The translations under genes and the position numbers were made by a program. Positions 25,217-35,043 of a stretch of DNA of 64,000 nt are shown here, piece after piece. The notes below the pieces were generated by a model. That model saw nothing but the letters and a program-made list of their open reading frames with translations, made no database searches and was not told where the DNA came from. The stretch's first letter is position 1, and each line of letters starts with the position of its first letter. Origin of the DNA: Streptomyces sp. NBC_01233 (GTDB taxonomy: Bacteria; Actinomycetota; Actinomycetes; Streptomycetales; Streptomycetaceae); assembly GCF_035989305.1 (NCBI RefSeq), contig NZ_CP108514.1, positions 7,544,501 to 7,608,500 of the forward strand. The letters are read 5' to 3'.

Positions 25217-27001
25217 ATGGCACCGAACACGAAGGCGGCCGGCGACGGCAGCGGCCTGGTGGAGATGGCCTGGGATCCGATCACCCGGATCGTGGGCAGT
25301 CTCGGCATTCACACGAAGATCGACTTCAAGCAGAAGCGGGTGGCGGAGTGCTACAGCACCTCGTCGGTCTTCCGCGGCTACAGCGTCTTCATGCGCGGCA
25401 AGGACCCCCGCGACGCGCACTTCATCACCAGCCGCATCTGCGGGATCTGCGGTGACAACCACGCCACCTGTTCCGTGTACGCGCAGAACATGGCCTACGG
25501 GGTGAAGCCGCCCCACCTCGCCGAGTGGATCATCAACCTCGGCGAGTCGGCGGAGTACATGTTCGACCACAACATCTTCCAGGAGAACCTGGTCGGGGTC
25601 GACTACTGCGAGAAGATGGTCCGCGAGACCAACCCCGGTGTCCTGGAGCTCGCCGAGCGCACGCCGTCCCCGCACGCCGGGGAGCACGGCTACAAGACCA
25701 TCGCCGACATCATGCGCTCCCTCAACCCCATCGAGGGCGAGTTCTACCGCGAGGCCCTCCAGGTCAGCCGCTACACGCGCGAGATGTTCTGCCTGATGGA
25801 GGGGCGCCACGTGCACCCCTCCACGCTCTACCCGGGCGGCGTCGGCACCATCGCCTCCGTCCAGCTCTTCACGGACTACATGAGCCGCCTCATGCGGTAC
25901 TGCGAGTTCATGAAGAAGGTCGTCCCCCTCCACGACGACCTCTTCGACTTCTTCTACGAGGCCCTGCCCGGGTACGAGGAGGTCGGCCGCCGGCGCGTCC
26001 TGCTCGGCTGCTGGGGCGCCCTCAACGACCCCGAGTACTGCGACTTCACGTACGCCAACATGACCGACTGGGGACGGAAGATGTTCGTCACCCCGGGCGT
26101 GGTCGTCGACGGCAAACTGGTCACCAACGACCTCACCGAGATCAACCTCGGCATCCGCATCCTGCTCGGCAGCTCGTACTACGACGACTGGCAGGGCCAG
26201 GAGCAGTTCGTCACCCACGACCCGCTCGGCAACCCGGTCGACCCCCGCCACCCGTGGAACCAGCACACCATCCCCGCCCCGCAGAAGCGGAACTTCGACG
26301 ACAAGTACAGCTGGGTGATGTCGCCCCGCTGGTTCGACGGCAAGGACCACCTCGCGCTCGACACCGGCGGCGGCCCCATCGCCCGCCTGTGGTCCACCGC
26401 CCTGTCCGGGCTGGTCCACACCGACTACGTCCAGGCCACCGGGAACAGCGTCGTCATCACCCTGCCGCGCACGATGACCAAGCCCGAGACCCGCTTCGAG
26501 TGGAAGATCCCGAAGTGGAGCAACGCGCTGGAGCGCAACCGCGCCCGCACCTACTTCCAGGCGTACGCTGCCGCCATCGCCCTGCACTGCGCCGAGAAGG
26601 GCCTCGCCGAGGTGCGTGCGGGACGCACGCAGACCTGGGAGAAGTTCGAGGTGCCGGACGAGTCCATCGGAGTGGGCTTCACCGAGGCCGTACGGGGCGT
26701 CCTGTCGCACCACATGGTGATCCGCGACGGGAAGATCGCCAACTACCACCCGTACCCGCCGACGCCCTGGAACGCCAGCGTCCGTGACAGCTACGGCACG
26801 CCGGGACCGTACGAGGACGCCGTGCAGAACACCCCGATTTTCGAGGAGAACAGCCCGGAGAACTTCAAGGGCATCGACATCATGCGCGCGGTGCGCAGCT
26901 TCGACCCCTGCCTGCCCTGCGGCGTCCACATGTACGTCGGCGGCGGCAAGACGGTGAAGACCATGCACGTGCCCACCGGCCTGAGCGGACTGGGCGGATG
27001 A
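25217..27001 (+). CDS. hhyL: Group 1h [NiFe]-hydrogenase large subunit
   Basis: A 594-residue catalytic subunit. The N-terminal nickel motif RICGICGDNHATC gives C75 and C78, and the C-terminal motif DPCLPCGVH gives C565 and C568 with H571. About 23 residues follow His571 (from MYVGGGKTVK), the extension removed by the maturation protease after nickel insertion. The L1 and L2 signatures and the lack of an export signal on the partner match group 1h (HhyL/HucL). The TGA overlaps the start of the NifU-like gene (ATGA). The dedicated protease gene lies four genes downstream of that. Confidence 0.94.
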   Translation: MAPNTKAAGDGSGLVEMAWDPITRIVGSLGIHTKIDFKQKRVAECYSTSSVFRGYSVFMRGKDPRDAHFITSRICGICGDNHATCSVYAQNMAYGVKPPHLAEWIINLGESAEYMFDHNIFQENLVGVDYCEKMVRETNPGVLELAERTPSPHAGEHGYKTIADIMRSLNPIEGEFYREALQVSRYTREMFCLMEGRHVHPSTLYPGGVGTIASVQLFTDYMSRLMRYCEFMKKVVPLHDDLFDFFYEALPGYEEVGRRRVLLGCWGALNDPEYCDFTYANMTDWGRKMFVTPGVVVDGKLVTNDLTEINLGIRILLGSSYYDDWQGQEQFVTHDPLGNPVDPRHPWNQHTIPAPQKRNFDDKYSWVMSPRWFDGKDHLALDTGGGPIARLWSTALSGLVHTDYVQATGNSVVITLPRTMTKPETRFEWKIPKWSNALERNRARTYFQAYAAAIALHCAEKGLAEVRAGRTQTWEKFEVPDESIGVGFTEAVRGVLSHHMVIRDGKIANYHPYPPTPWNASVRDSYGTPGPYEDAVQNTPIFEENSPENFKGIDIMRAVRSFDPCLPCGVHMYVGGGKTVKTMHVPTGLSGLGG

Positions 27002-27525
27002 GCGCGGTGCTCGACGCCGCCCAGGCGGGGCGCAGGGTCGAGGAGGTGCTCGACCGGATCGCCGCCACGGGCGACCGGGCGGCGTGCGCGGCCGCCGAGG
27101 AACTGGTGCGCGTCCTCATGGACTTCTACGGCGCCGGGCTCGCCCGGATCGTCGAGGGGCTGGGGCACGGCCCGCTCGACGCGGTGCTCGACGACGAACT
27201 CGTGGCGAGCCTGCTCTCCCTGCACGGCCTGCACCCCGAGGACGCGCGCACCCGGATCGCGCGCGCCCTGGACTCGGTGGACGAGCCGGTGGAGCTGGTC
27301 GGCTTCGACGAGAGCACCGGCGTCCTGCGGCTGCGCCCCGGGGCCGCGACCGGCGGCTGCGGCTGCGGCAGCGGCGGTCAGGACGACGCCCGGCGGACCC
27401 TGGAGGACACCCTCGCCTGCTTCGCGCCCGAGGTGACGAGCGTGGAGGTGGAACCCGCCGCGGCCCCGCCGCCCGCCCTCCTCCAGATCGGCACCCGGCC
27501 CCCCAGCCCGGCGCGGGTGTCGTGA
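26998..27525 (+). CDS. NifU-like C-terminal domain accessory protein
   Basis: A 175-residue protein with a helical N-terminal half (VLDAAQAGRRVEEVLDRIAATG, LVRVLMDFYGAGLARIVEGL). Its C-terminal domain resembles NifU-like Fe-S scaffolds: VLRLRPGAATGGCGCGSGG then LEDTLACFAPEVTSVEVE. The usual CxxC is replaced by a CGC cluster, so cluster binding is uncertain. It may deliver Fe-S clusters to the small subunit; homologues recur next to group 1h hydrogenase genes. ATG overlaps the hhyL stop, and its TGA overlaps the next GTG. Confidence 0.75.
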   Translation: MSAVLDAAQAGRRVEEVLDRIAATGDRAACAAAEELVRVLMDFYGAGLARIVEGLGHGPLDAVLDDELVASLLSLHGLHPEDARTRIARALDSVDEPVELVGFDESTGVLRLRPGAATGGCGCGSGGQDDARRTLEDTLACFAPEVTSVEVEPAAAPPPALLQIGTRPPSPARVS

Positions 27526-28178
27526 CCGGCGCCGGAATCCGTACGGACGGCCCGCGCGCGCCGCGCGGGCTGCGCAGGTTCGCGGGCCCGCGCCCGCCCC
27601 GGCCCGAGACCTGCGAACTGTGCGGGGTGATCGTGCCCGGGGAGTCCCACCGCCACCTGGTGGAGACCGAGAAGCGGACGCTGGTCTGCGCCTGCACCGC
27701 CTGCGCCCTGCTGTTCGACCGGCCGGGCGCGGCCACCGGACGCCTGCGGGCCGTCCCCGACCGCTACCTCACCGACCCGGGCCACCGGCTCGACGAGGGC
27801 GCGTGGGAACTCCTCCAGATCCCGGTCGGGGTCGCGTTCTTCTTCCGCAACGCCGCCCTCGACCGGCTCGTCGCCCTCTACCCCAGCCCGGCCGGAGCCA
27901 CCGAGAGCGAACTCGCCCCGGAGACCTGGCAGACCGTGCTGGGCACGGGCCGGCTCGCCGCGCTGCTCGAACCGGACGTGGAGGCGCTGCTGCTGCGCCG
28001 CTCGGAGGGCCGCACCGAGTGCTACCTGGTGCCCATCGACATCTGCTACGAGCTGGTGGGGCGCATGCGGCTGCTGTGGCAGGGCTTCGACGGCGGGGCG
28101 GAGGCCCGGGCCGCACTGCGCGAGTTCTTCGCGCAGGTGGAGCGGCGGGCCAGGGTCCTGGCGGAGGAAGGCCGATGA
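27522..28178 (+). CDS. DUF5947 family hydrogenase-associated protein
   Basis: A 218-residue protein matching DUF5947 as found in Streptomyces hydrogenase loci. It has four Cys in two pairs, ETCELCGVIV and VCACTACALLF, suggesting a zinc or Fe-S site near residues 30-65. The body contains ELLQIPVGVAFFFRN, TWQTVLGTGRLAALLEPDVEALLLRR and ECYLVPIDICYELVGRMRLLW. No function is established. It is coupled on both sides by 4-bp overlaps (GTGA and ATGA), so it is an integral part of the hhy operon. A role in assembly or electron transfer is inference. Confidence 0.75.
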   Translation: MTGAGIRTDGPRAPRGLRRFAGPRPPRPETCELCGVIVPGESHRHLVETEKRTLVCACTACALLFDRPGAATGRLRAVPDRYLTDPGHRLDEGAWELLQIPVGVAFFFRNAALDRLVALYPSPAGATESELAPETWQTVLGTGRLAALLEPDVEALLLRRSEGRTECYLVPIDICYELVGRMRLLWQGFDGGAEARAALREFFAQVERRARVLAEEGR

Positions 28179-28879
28179 CGGAGTTCTCCTTCACCTGCAC
28201 CGGGGTGCGCGCCGACCCCTACGCCGCCGGCCCCACCCTCGTCTTCCGGCTGCGCATCACCGCCGCCGGGGGAGCCCGGGTGCACGCCCTCGCCCTGCGC
28301 TGCCAGATCCGCATCGAACCGGCCCGGCGCGGCTACGGTCCCGCCGAGGCCGAAGGACTGGCCGACCTGTTCGGGGAACGTGCCCGCTGGGGCACCACGC
28401 TCAAGCCCGTGCAGTTCGCCCAGGTCCAGGCCATGGTCCCGAGCTTCACCGGGGAGACCGAGACGGACCTGGTCGTGCCGTGCACCTACGACATGGACAT
28501 CGCCGCGACCCGCTACTTCGAAGCCCTGGAGAACGGGGAGGTACCGCTGCTGATGCTGTTCTCCGGCACCGCCTTCACCGGTGACGGCGGCTTCCGGGTC
28601 GAGCCGGTGCCCTGGGACCGCGAAGCCGCGTACCGGATGCCCGTGGCCGTGTGGCGCGAGATGGTCGAGCAGCACTTCCCCGGCTGCGGCTGGCTCCGGC
28701 TGCCCCGCGACACCATGGACGAGCTGCTCGCCTTCCGCTCCCGCCACGCGCTCGCCTCGTGGGAGGCGACCGTACGGGCCCTGCTGGACGCGGCCGCCCC
28801 GCCACCGCAGCCGCCACCGCCGGGGGCGGTCCGGCTGGGCGCGGTCCTGCCCCGCCGCACCGAGAGGACGGCCCCGTGA
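28175..28879 (+). CDS. DUF6084 family hydrogenase-associated protein
   Basis: A 234-residue protein resembling DUF6084: FSFTCTGVRADPYAAGPTLVFRLRIT, CQIRIEPARRGYGPAEAEGLADLFG, TTLKPVQFAQVQAMVPSF and VPCTYDMDIAATRYFEAL. It looks beta-rich and soluble and has no export signal. The C-terminal 40 residues are Pro-rich. Its function is unknown. Overlapping starts and stops tie it to the DUF5947 gene and to the next gene, so the three were probably inherited together as a group 1h accessory module. Confidence 0.72.
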   Translation: MTEFSFTCTGVRADPYAAGPTLVFRLRITAAGGARVHALALRCQIRIEPARRGYGPAEAEGLADLFGERARWGTTLKPVQFAQVQAMVPSFTGETETDLVVPCTYDMDIAATRYFEALENGEVPLLMLFSGTAFTGDGGFRVEPVPWDREAAYRMPVAVWREMVEQHFPGCGWLRLPRDTMDELLAFRSRHALASWEATVRALLDAAAPPPQPPPPGAVRLGAVLPRRTERTAP

Positions 28880-30330
28880 CCGGCTCCCCGACCACGACGA
28901 CCGCCGCCGCGGAGTCCCGCTTCGCCGTCGCCCGGCAGGTGGCCGACGCCGTCCTCCTCGAGGGGTACGTGCTCTACCCGTACCGGGCCTCGGCGGCCAA
29001 GAACCGGCTGCGCTGGCAATTCGGCGTGCTCGTCCCCCCGGCGTGGGGCCGCGCGCACGACGAGCACGCCTTCCAGCAGACCGAGATCCTGATGGAGCCG
29101 CGCGGCGGGGCGACGCTCACCCTGGAGCTGAGGTTCCTGCGGGCGCAGCGGCGAACCGTCCAACAGGCCCTGGAAGACGGCCGCTTCGCGGAAGTGGCCG
29201 AGCTGCACCTGGCCGACCGCGTCCTGGTCCCCTGGGACGAGGGCGTGGAGGAGCGGGTCGAGCTGTCCGTCCCCGTCGCCGAGCTGGCGGCCGGCGAAGT
29301 GACCGTCCCCTTCCGCCGCCCCGCCCGCGACGACACCGAGACCGTCCTCGACGCCGACGGGCGGACGGTCGGCCGCATGGTGCGGCGTACCGAGGAGGTC
29401 GAAGGCCGCCTCAGACTCCTGGCCACCGAACTCGACGGCGCCTACCGCGTGTTCAGGCTCCGCGCGGTGGTGGAGAACACCAGCCCGTGGGCCCCGGCGG
29501 CCGGCTCAGGGAACCAGTCCGGGAACGGGTCCGCCGACCGTGAGGCCGCCCTGCCGCACGCGCTGGTCGCCGCCCACCTCCTGCTGGGCCTCGACTCGGG
29601 CTCCTTCCTCTCCATGACCGACCCGCCCGAATGGGCCCGGGAGGCGGTGGCGGCGTGCGTCAACCGCCACACCTGGCCGGTGCTCGCGGGCGAACCCGGC
29701 CGCGCCGACGTGGTCCTGTCCTCCCCGATCATCCTGGAGGACCACCCGGCCATCGCCCCCGAGAGCGCGGGCGCGATGTACGACTCCACCGAGATCGATG
29801 AGATCCTCGCCCTGCGCACGGCGGCCCTGACCGACCGGGAGAAGCGCGAGGCGCGCGGTACGGACGCCCGGGCGGCCGCCGTGATCGACCTCGCCGACTC
29901 CATGCCCCCCGAGGTGCTGGAACGCCTGCACGGCGCGGTGCGCGGCCTGCGGGAGATCACCGGCCCGGACCAGCCGCCCCTGCTGACGGAACTCCCCGAC
30001 GTGGACGCGGTGTTCACACCGGACACCCCCTGGTGGGACCCGGCCCGGGCGCAGACCGCGGACCCGGCCCGCGACCGGATCGCGATCGGGGGCGCCTCGG
30101 TGGGACCGGGCAGCCGCGTCCTGCTGCGCCCCGGACTGCGCCGCACCGACGCCCAGGACCTGTTCCTCCAGGGCCGTGCCGCGCTGGTCGAGGCGGTCCT
30201 GCACGACGTCGACGGCGGGGTCCACCTCGCCGTCACCGTCGAGGAGGACCCGGGCGCGGACATCCGCCGGGAGCAGGGCAGGTTCCTGTACTTCCAGCCC
30301 GACGAGGTCACCCCCCTGGAGGACGCGTGA
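28876..30330 (+). CDS. Hydrogenase-operon protein of unknown function, 484 residues
   Basis: I do not recognise a named family with certainty. The protein is soluble, acidic and has no Cys-rich cluster motif. Conserved-looking blocks are YVLYPYRASAAKNRLRWQFGVLVPPAW near the N terminus, LRFLRAQRRTVQ, RVFRLRAVVENTSPW, LVAAHLLLGLDSGSFLSMTDPPEW, SSPIILEDHPAIAPES, YDSTEIDEILALRTAALTDREKREAR and DTPWWDPA. The last part resembles proteins annotated as hypothetical next to hhy genes. GTG at 28876 overlaps the DUF6084 stop, and the TGA overlaps the protease GTG. It may be a structural or chaperone component of the hydrogenase complex. Confidence 0.7.
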   Translation: MTGSPTTTTAAAESRFAVARQVADAVLLEGYVLYPYRASAAKNRLRWQFGVLVPPAWGRAHDEHAFQQTEILMEPRGGATLTLELRFLRAQRRTVQQALEDGRFAEVAELHLADRVLVPWDEGVEERVELSVPVAELAAGEVTVPFRRPARDDTETVLDADGRTVGRMVRRTEEVEGRLRLLATELDGAYRVFRLRAVVENTSPWAPAAGSGNQSGNGSADREAALPHALVAAHLLLGLDSGSFLSMTDPPEWAREAVAACVNRHTWPVLAGEPGRADVVLSSPIILEDHPAIAPESAGAMYDSTEIDEILALRTAALTDREKREARGTDARAAAVIDLADSMPPEVLERLHGAVRGLREITGPDQPPLLTELPDVDAVFTPDTPWWDPARAQTADPARDRIAIGGASVGPGSRVLLRPGLRRTDAQDLFLQGRAALVEAVLHDVDGGVHLAVTVEEDPGADIRREQGRFLYFQPDEVTPLEDA

Positions 30331-30872
30331 GCGGCAGGGTCCTGATCGCGGGCATCGGCAACGTCTTCCTCGGCGACGACGGCTTCGGCGTCGAGACCGT
30401 GCGGGCGCTGTCCTCGCACCCGCTGCCCGACGGGGTCGAGGTGGTGGACTTCGGCGTACGCGGGGTCCACCTCGCCTACCAGATCCTCGACGGCTACGAC
30501 ACGCTCCTGCTGATCGACGCCACCGCACGGGGCGGCGAGCCGGGCACGCTCTACCTCATCGAGGCCGACGGGAGCGCGGATCCGGGCGCCGCGGGCCCCG
30601 CGCCCGGCGGCCCCGTCCTCGACGGCCACCACATGTCACCCGACACCGTCCTCGCGCTGCTCGGCACCCTGTGCGCCGGCACCGGCACCACCCCTCCGCG
30701 GCGCACGCTGGTCCTCGGCTGCGAACCCGCCTGCGTCGAAGAGGGCATCGGGCTCAGCGCACCCGTGACCGCCGCCGTCCCCGAAGCCGTACGCATGGCC
30801 CTGGACCTGATCCGCGGTCCGGCCCCCGACGAAACCGGCGGCCTCCGCCGCGAACTGAGGAGAACCCCATGA
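30327..30872 (+). CDS. [NiFe]-hydrogenase maturation endopeptidase
   Basis: A 181-residue HyaD/HoxM-like protease: VLIAGIGNVFLGDDGFGVETVRAL holds the nickel-sensing Asp/Glu near residue 16, VVDFGVRGVHLAYQILDGYDTLLLIDA the second acidic residue, and HHMSPDTVLALL the conserved His. It should remove the extension after His571 of the large subunit. GTG at 30327 overlaps the previous stop. Its TGA overlaps the start of the 34-residue peptide gene. Confidence 0.92.
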   Translation: MSGRVLIAGIGNVFLGDDGFGVETVRALSSHPLPDGVEVVDFGVRGVHLAYQILDGYDTLLLIDATARGGEPGTLYLIEADGSADPGAAGPAPGGPVLDGHHMSPDTVLALLGTLCAGTGTTPPRRTLVLGCEPACVEEGIGLSAPVTAAVPEAVRMALDLIRGPAPDETGGLRRELRRTP

Positions 30873-30973
30873 AGAACGCCGTCATCGGCGGGGCCGCGGC
30901 CGCCGCCCTCGCCGCGGTCCTGGCCGTGCTCCTGCCCGACCTCAGGCGCTACCTGCGCATCCGCAGGATGTGA
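30869..30973 (+). CDS. 34-residue single-TM peptide (DUF6893-like)
   Basis: The coding unit begins at an ATG overlapping the protease stop and encodes MKNAVIGGAAAAALAAVLAV followed by LLPDLRRYLRIRRM. It is one membrane-spanning helix with a basic cytoplasmic tail. Small DUF6893-type proteins of this size are annotated in Streptomyces next to hydrogenase genes. It may tether the hydrogenase or its assembly factors to the membrane, which is inference. The 113 bp before hypA hold the last operon gap. Confidence 0.75.
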   Translation: MKNAVIGGAAAAALAAVLAVLLPDLRRYLRIRRM

Positions 30974-31086
30974 CGACGCTGCCCCTGCCGCGCCCGAATG
31001 GCGTACGGGGCGCGCCGCGCACCGGCGTGCCCGACCGCGACGACCCCGTCCCGCCGGTGTAATGAGCCCCGGCAGGACGGAGTCCC

Positions 31087-31482
31087 ATGCACGAGATGTC
31101 CATCGCCATGGCCGTAGTGGGCCAGGTGGAAGAGGCGGCCCGGGCGGGCGGCGCGCGCGCCGTCACCTCCGTACGGCTGCAGGTCGGCGAGCTGGCGGGG
31201 GTGGTCCCCGACGCGCTGGCCTTCTGTTTCGAACTGGCCTGTGCCGGAACGGTCCTCGACGGCGCCGAGCTCGTCACCGAGTCCGTCCCGGCCCGCGCCC
31301 GCTGCGCCTCCTGCCCCGGCACCTGGGCCGTCGGGATGCCCCCCGAACTGTGCTGCCCCGGATGCGGCAGGGCCACGGACGTGGAACTGCTGTCGGGCCG
31401 TGAGCTGGAGATCCTCAGCGTGCGCTGGGAGGACGGCCCCGCCGGTGCCCGTACCCGCGAACCGATTCCCGAGGAGGCCTGA
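31087..31482 (+). CDS. hypA: Hydrogenase nickel incorporation protein HypA
   Basis: A 131-residue nickel chaperone. It starts MHEMSIAMAVV, so His2 and Glu3 form the nickel site. RLQVGELAGVVPDALAFCFE follows, and the zinc site is CASCPGTW...CCPGCG. It hands nickel to HypB and the hydrogenase large subunit. It has a good start (GGACGGAG upstream) and is three bases before hypB. The last ten residues are a hydrophilic tail beyond the usual HypA end. Confidence 0.93.
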   Translation: MHEMSIAMAVVGQVEEAARAGGARAVTSVRLQVGELAGVVPDALAFCFELACAGTVLDGAELVTESVPARARCASCPGTWAVGMPPELCCPGCGRATDVELLSGRELEILSVRWEDGPAGARTREPIPEEA

Positions 31483-31485
31483 ACC

Positions 31486-32319
31486 ATGTGCCGAGTGGTC
31501 GATCTGCGGCAGGCGGTACTCGCCAAGAACGACATGGCGGCCCAGGTCCTGCGCGCCGAACTCACCGCCCGCGGAACGACGGTGGTCAATCTGCTCTCCA
31601 GCCCCGGCAGCGGGAAGACGGCGCTGCTGGAACGCGAACTGCTCCTCGCCCGTGAGCGGGGCGTGGCCGTGGCCGCGCTGACCGCGGACCTGGCCACCGA
31701 GAACGACGCGACGCGGCTGGCCCGTTCGGGCGTACCGGTCAAGCAGGTGCTCACCGACGGACTGTGCCACCTGGAGGCCGGGATGCTCGGCCGGCACCTG
31801 GACGGCTGGCTGCCCGAGGACACCCGGCTGCTCTTCGTGGAGAACGTGGGCAACCTGGTCTGCCCGGCCTCGTACGACCTCGGGGAATCGCTGCGCGTGG
31901 TCCTGGCGTCCGTGACGGAGGGCGAGGACAAGCCGCTGAAGTATCCGACCGCCTTCGGACTGGCCCAGCTGGTGGTGGTCACCAAGACCGACATCGCGCG
32001 GGCCGTCGCATTCGACGAGGCCGCCTTCCGCGCCCACGTCGAGCAGGTCAATCCCGGTGTGGAGGTGGTCCTCACCTCGGCCCGCGCGGGTGAGGGGCTG
32101 GGCCTCCTGCTCGACCGGGCGCTGGCGGCGGGGGCGGGCGCCGGGGCGCACACCCCGGTCATGGCCGGCCGGCAGCGGTCGCACGGCCATGACCACGACC
32201 ACGGTGACGGGCGCGACCACGGGCACGGGCACGTCCACGGCGACGGCCAAGGCCACGGCCACGGCCATGGGGACGACCACCACCACGATCACGTGCGTTC
32301 CGCCGCGCAGACCCGCTGA
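31486..32319 (+). CDS. hypB: Hydrogenase nickel incorporation GTPase HypB with C-terminal His-rich tail
   Basis: A 277-residue SIMIBI GTPase: [16 protein letters not shown] (P-loop), [31 protein letters not shown] (switch with metal-site Cys), TKTDIARAV and a SARAGEGL end. The nickel-storage His-rich segment, usually N-terminal in HypB, is here at the C terminus (about residues 226-270, roughly 15 His alternating with Gly/Asp). The N terminus lacks the CxxCGC motif and begins [11 protein letters not shown]. The final TGA shares one base with the ATG of hypF. Confidence 0.93.
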   Translation: MCRVVDLRQAVLAKNDMAAQVLRAELTARGTTVVNLLSSPGSGKTALLERELLLARERGVAVAALTADLATENDATRLARSGVPVKQVLTDGLCHLEAGMLGRHLDGWLPEDTRLLFVENVGNLVCPASYDLGESLRVVLASVTEGEDKPLKYPTAFGLAQLVVVTKTDIARAVAFDEAAFRAHVEQVNPGVEVVLTSARAGEGLGLLLDRALAAGAGAGAHTPVMAGRQRSHGHDHDHGDGRDHGHGHVHGDGQGHGHGHGDDHHHDHVRSAAQTR

Positions 32320-34739
32320 TGGAGGCCGTGCAGCGCCGCCGCGTCACCGTCCGCGGCGTGGTCCAGGGCGTCGGCTTCCGGCCCTACGTCTACACCCGTG
32401 CGACCGGGCTCGGCCTCGCCGGGCACGTCACCAACACCCCCGAGGGCGTCGTCGCCGAGGTCGAGGGCGCGCCGGCGGCGGTCCACCGGTTCTGCGAGCG
32501 GCTCGCCGCGGACGCGCCCCCGCTGGCCGTCGTGGACGCCGTCGACCACTGCGAGGTCCCGGTCTCGGGCGGCGCCGGATTCACCATCATCGCCTCCCGG
32601 ACCGGCGGGCCCGCCCGCACCCTGGTCTCCCCGGACGTGGCCACCTGCGCCGACTGCCGCACCGAACTGGCGGACCCGGCCGACCGGCGCCACCGGCACC
32701 CCTTCATCACCTGCACCCACTGCGGGCCGCGGTTCACCATCGTCACCGGGCTGCCGTACGACCGCGCCCACACCACCATGGCCCGCTTCCCCATGTGCCC
32801 CGACTGCGCCCGCGAGTACGGCGACCCCGCCGACCGCCGCTTCCACGCCCAGCCGGTCGCCTGCCCGGCCTGCGGCCCCCGGCTGAGGCTGCTCACCGGG
32901 CAGCCGCCCCGCGAGAGCGCCGGTCCCGGCCCGGACGGCCCCGACCCGGTCGCCGAGGCCCGGCGGCTGCTGGCGGCCGGGGCGATCCTGGCCGTGAAGG
33001 GCCTGGGCGGCTACCACCTGGCCTGCGATGCCACCCACCCCGGCGCCGTGGCCGAGCTGCGCCGCCGCAAGAACCGCGGTGACAAGCCCTTCGCCCTGAT
33101 GGCCCGGGACCTCTCCGACGCCGAGCGCTTCGCGCACATCGGCCCCGAGGAGCGGAAGCTGCTGGAAGGAGGAGTGCGGCCCATCGTGCTGCTGCGCCGC
33201 CGCGAGGGCGGCACGGCGGGTCCGGGCACCCCGGGCACCCCGGGCGCCCTGGCCGACGGGGTCGCCCTGCGCTGTCCCGACCTCGGCGTGATGCTCCCGT
33301 ACACCCCGGTCCACCACCTGCTGCTGGGCCTGCCCGGCGACCCGCCGGGCCCCCGCCTGCTCGTCATGACCAGCGGGAACCTCGCCGGGGAGCCCATCGT
33401 CACCGACGACGACGAGGCCCTGGACCGGCTCGCCGGCCTCGCCGACGCCTGGCTCACCCACGACCGCCCCATCCACGTGCCGTGCGACGACTCCGTGGTG
33501 CGGGTCTGCGACGGCGAGACGCTGACCCTGCGGCGCTCCCGCGGATACGCCCCGCTCCCGCTGACGCTGCCGCTGCCGGTCCCCCCGACCCTCGCCGTGG
33601 GCGGGGACCTGAAGAACGCCTTCTGCCTCGGCGAAGGGCGCCAGGCCTGGCTGTCCGCCCACGTGGGCGACATGGACGACCTCGCCACCCAGTACGCCTT
33701 CGAACGCGCCGAGCGCCAGCTGGAGTCCATCACCGGCGTCGGCCCCCTGCGCCTCGCCGCCGACCGGCACCCCGGCTACCGCTCCACCCGCTGGGCGCGG
33801 CGCGCCGCGGGCGCCCGGCCGCTCGTACGCGTCCAGCACCACCACGCGCACATCGCCTCCGCCATGGCGGAGCACGGCCTGGACGGCGGCCGGCCGGTCA
33901 TCGGCATCGCCTTCGACGGCACCGGCTACGGCGACGACGGGGCCGTGTGGGGCGGCGAGGTCCTCCTCGCCGACTACGCCGGGTACACCCGTTTCGCCCA
34001 CCTCGGATACGTCCCGCTGCCGGGCGGCGACACGGCCGTGCAGCGTCCGTACCGCATGGCGCTGTCCCACCTGCGGGCCGCGGGCATCGGATGGAGCCCG
34101 GACCTGCCCTGCGTCGCCGCCTGCCCGCCGGATGAACTCCTGCTCCTGGAGCGTCAGTTGGAACGCGGCCTGAACTGCGTACCGACCTCCAGCATGGGCC
34201 GGCTCTTCGACGCCGTCTCCTCCCTGGCCGGCGTCTGCCACCAGGCGGGGTACGAGGCGCAGGCCGCGATCGAGCTGGAGGGCGCGGCGCTCGGGGCGGG
34301 CGCGGCCGGCCCCGGCTACGCCTTCGGCCTGCGGGTCCCGCCCGGCCCGGCCGGGGCCCCGGTCACCGCCGATCCCGCGCCCGTTCTGGCCGCCGTGCTG
34401 GCCGACCTGCGCGCGGGCACGCCCCCGGGGCTGATCGCCGCACGTTTCCACACCTCCGTCGGCGTCCTCGTCGGCACGCTCTGCGCGCTCGCGCGCGAGC
34501 AGCACGGCCTGGACACCGTCGCCCTGACCGGCGGGGTCTTCGCCAACACCCTGCTGTCGTCCGCGTGCGCCCGGACCCTGCGCGCGAGCGGGTTCACCGT
34601 CCTGCGTCACGGCAGGGTCCCCCCGAACGACGGCGGGTTGTCCCTCGGCCAGCTCGTGGTGGCGGCCGCCGCCGACACCGCACACCACCCACAGCAAGGA
34701 GAAGCCCATGTGCCTGGCGGTACCCGGCAGAGTGCTTGA
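32319..34739 (+). CDS. hypF: Carbamoyltransferase HypF
   Basis: An 806-residue multidomain enzyme: N-terminal acylphosphatase ([22 protein letters not shown]), two zinc fingers (CADCRTEL...CTHCGP and CPDCAREY...CPACGP), a YrdC-like domain ([29 protein letters not shown]) and a Kae1-like ASKHA domain ([40 protein letters not shown]). It makes the carbamoyl-adenylate used by HypE for the cyanide ligands. Full length compared with homologues (about 750-800). Its 3' end overlaps hypC by 32 bp. Confidence 0.95.
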   Translation: MEAVQRRRVTVRGVVQGVGFRPYVYTRATGLGLAGHVTNTPEGVVAEVEGAPAAVHRFCERLAADAPPLAVVDAVDHCEVPVSGGAGFTIIASRTGGPARTLVSPDVATCADCRTELADPADRRHRHPFITCTHCGPRFTIVTGLPYDRAHTTMARFPMCPDCAREYGDPADRRFHAQPVACPACGPRLRLLTGQPPRESAGPGPDGPDPVAEARRLLAAGAILAVKGLGGYHLACDATHPGAVAELRRRKNRGDKPFALMARDLSDAERFAHIGPEERKLLEGGVRPIVLLRRREGGTAGPGTPGTPGALADGVALRCPDLGVMLPYTPVHHLLLGLPGDPPGPRLLVMTSGNLAGEPIVTDDDEALDRLAGLADAWLTHDRPIHVPCDDSVVRVCDGETLTLRRSRGYAPLPLTLPLPVPPTLAVGGDLKNAFCLGEGRQAWLSAHVGDMDDLATQYAFERAERQLESITGVGPLRLAADRHPGYRSTRWARRAAGARPLVRVQHHHAHIASAMAEHGLDGGRPVIGIAFDGTGYGDDGAVWGGEVLLADYAGYTRFAHLGYVPLPGGDTAVQRPYRMALSHLRAAGIGWSPDLPCVAACPPDELLLLERQLERGLNCVPTSSMGRLFDAVSSLAGVCHQAGYEAQAAIELEGAALGAGAAGPGYAFGLRVPPGPAGAPVTADPAPVLAAVLADLRAGTPPGLIAARFHTSVGVLVGTLCALAREQHGLDTVALTGGVFANTLLSSACARTLRASGFTVLRHGRVPPNDGGLSLGQLVVAAAADTAHHPQQGEAHVPGGTRQSA

Positions 34740-35043
34740 CATCGGGGAGAAGGACGGCACCCGCATGGCTACCGTCGACTTCGGCGGCGTGCAGAAGGAG
34801 GTGTGCCTGGAGTACCTGCCGGACCTCCAGGTGGGCGAGTACGCCATCGTCCACGTGGGCTTCGCCCTGCAGCGCCTCGACGAGGAGTCGGCGCGCCAGA
34901 CCCTCGAACTCTTCGCGGAACTCGGCATGCTCCAGGAGGAGTTCGGCGATCCGTGGGAACAGGCCGCCGAAGCCGGCGGCGAACCCTGGCCCTTCGCCGA
35001 GGAACCGGCCGCCGCCGCACCTCAAGGGGAGGTCACGCCGTGA
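34708..35043 (+). CDS. hypC: Hydrogenase assembly chaperone HypC
   Basis: A 111-residue HypC/HybG chaperone starting [12 protein letters not shown], with the catalytic Cys2 that carries Fe(CN)2CO with Hyp[41 protein letters not shown] is the typical OB-like core. The C-terminal 30 residues are an acidic/Ala-rich extension. The ATG lies inside the hypF coding sequence with AAGGAGA upstream, and its TGA overlaps the GTG of hypD. Confidence 0.94.
   Translation: MCLAVPGRVLDIGEKDGTRMATVDFGGVQKEVCLEYLPDLQVGEYAIVHVGFALQRLDEESARQTLELFAELGMLQEEFGDPWEQAAEAGGEPWPFAEEPAAAAPQGEVTP

Noticed and set aside
21910-25308. An 1,132-residue antisense frame across hypX and hhyS
   Set aside because: Low-complexity shadow of two clearly identified hydrogenase genes, with no start or ribosome site.
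32190-32300. CCACGGCCACGGC-like tandem repeat
   Set aside because: Explained by His/Gly codons of the HypB tail, although it could vary in length.
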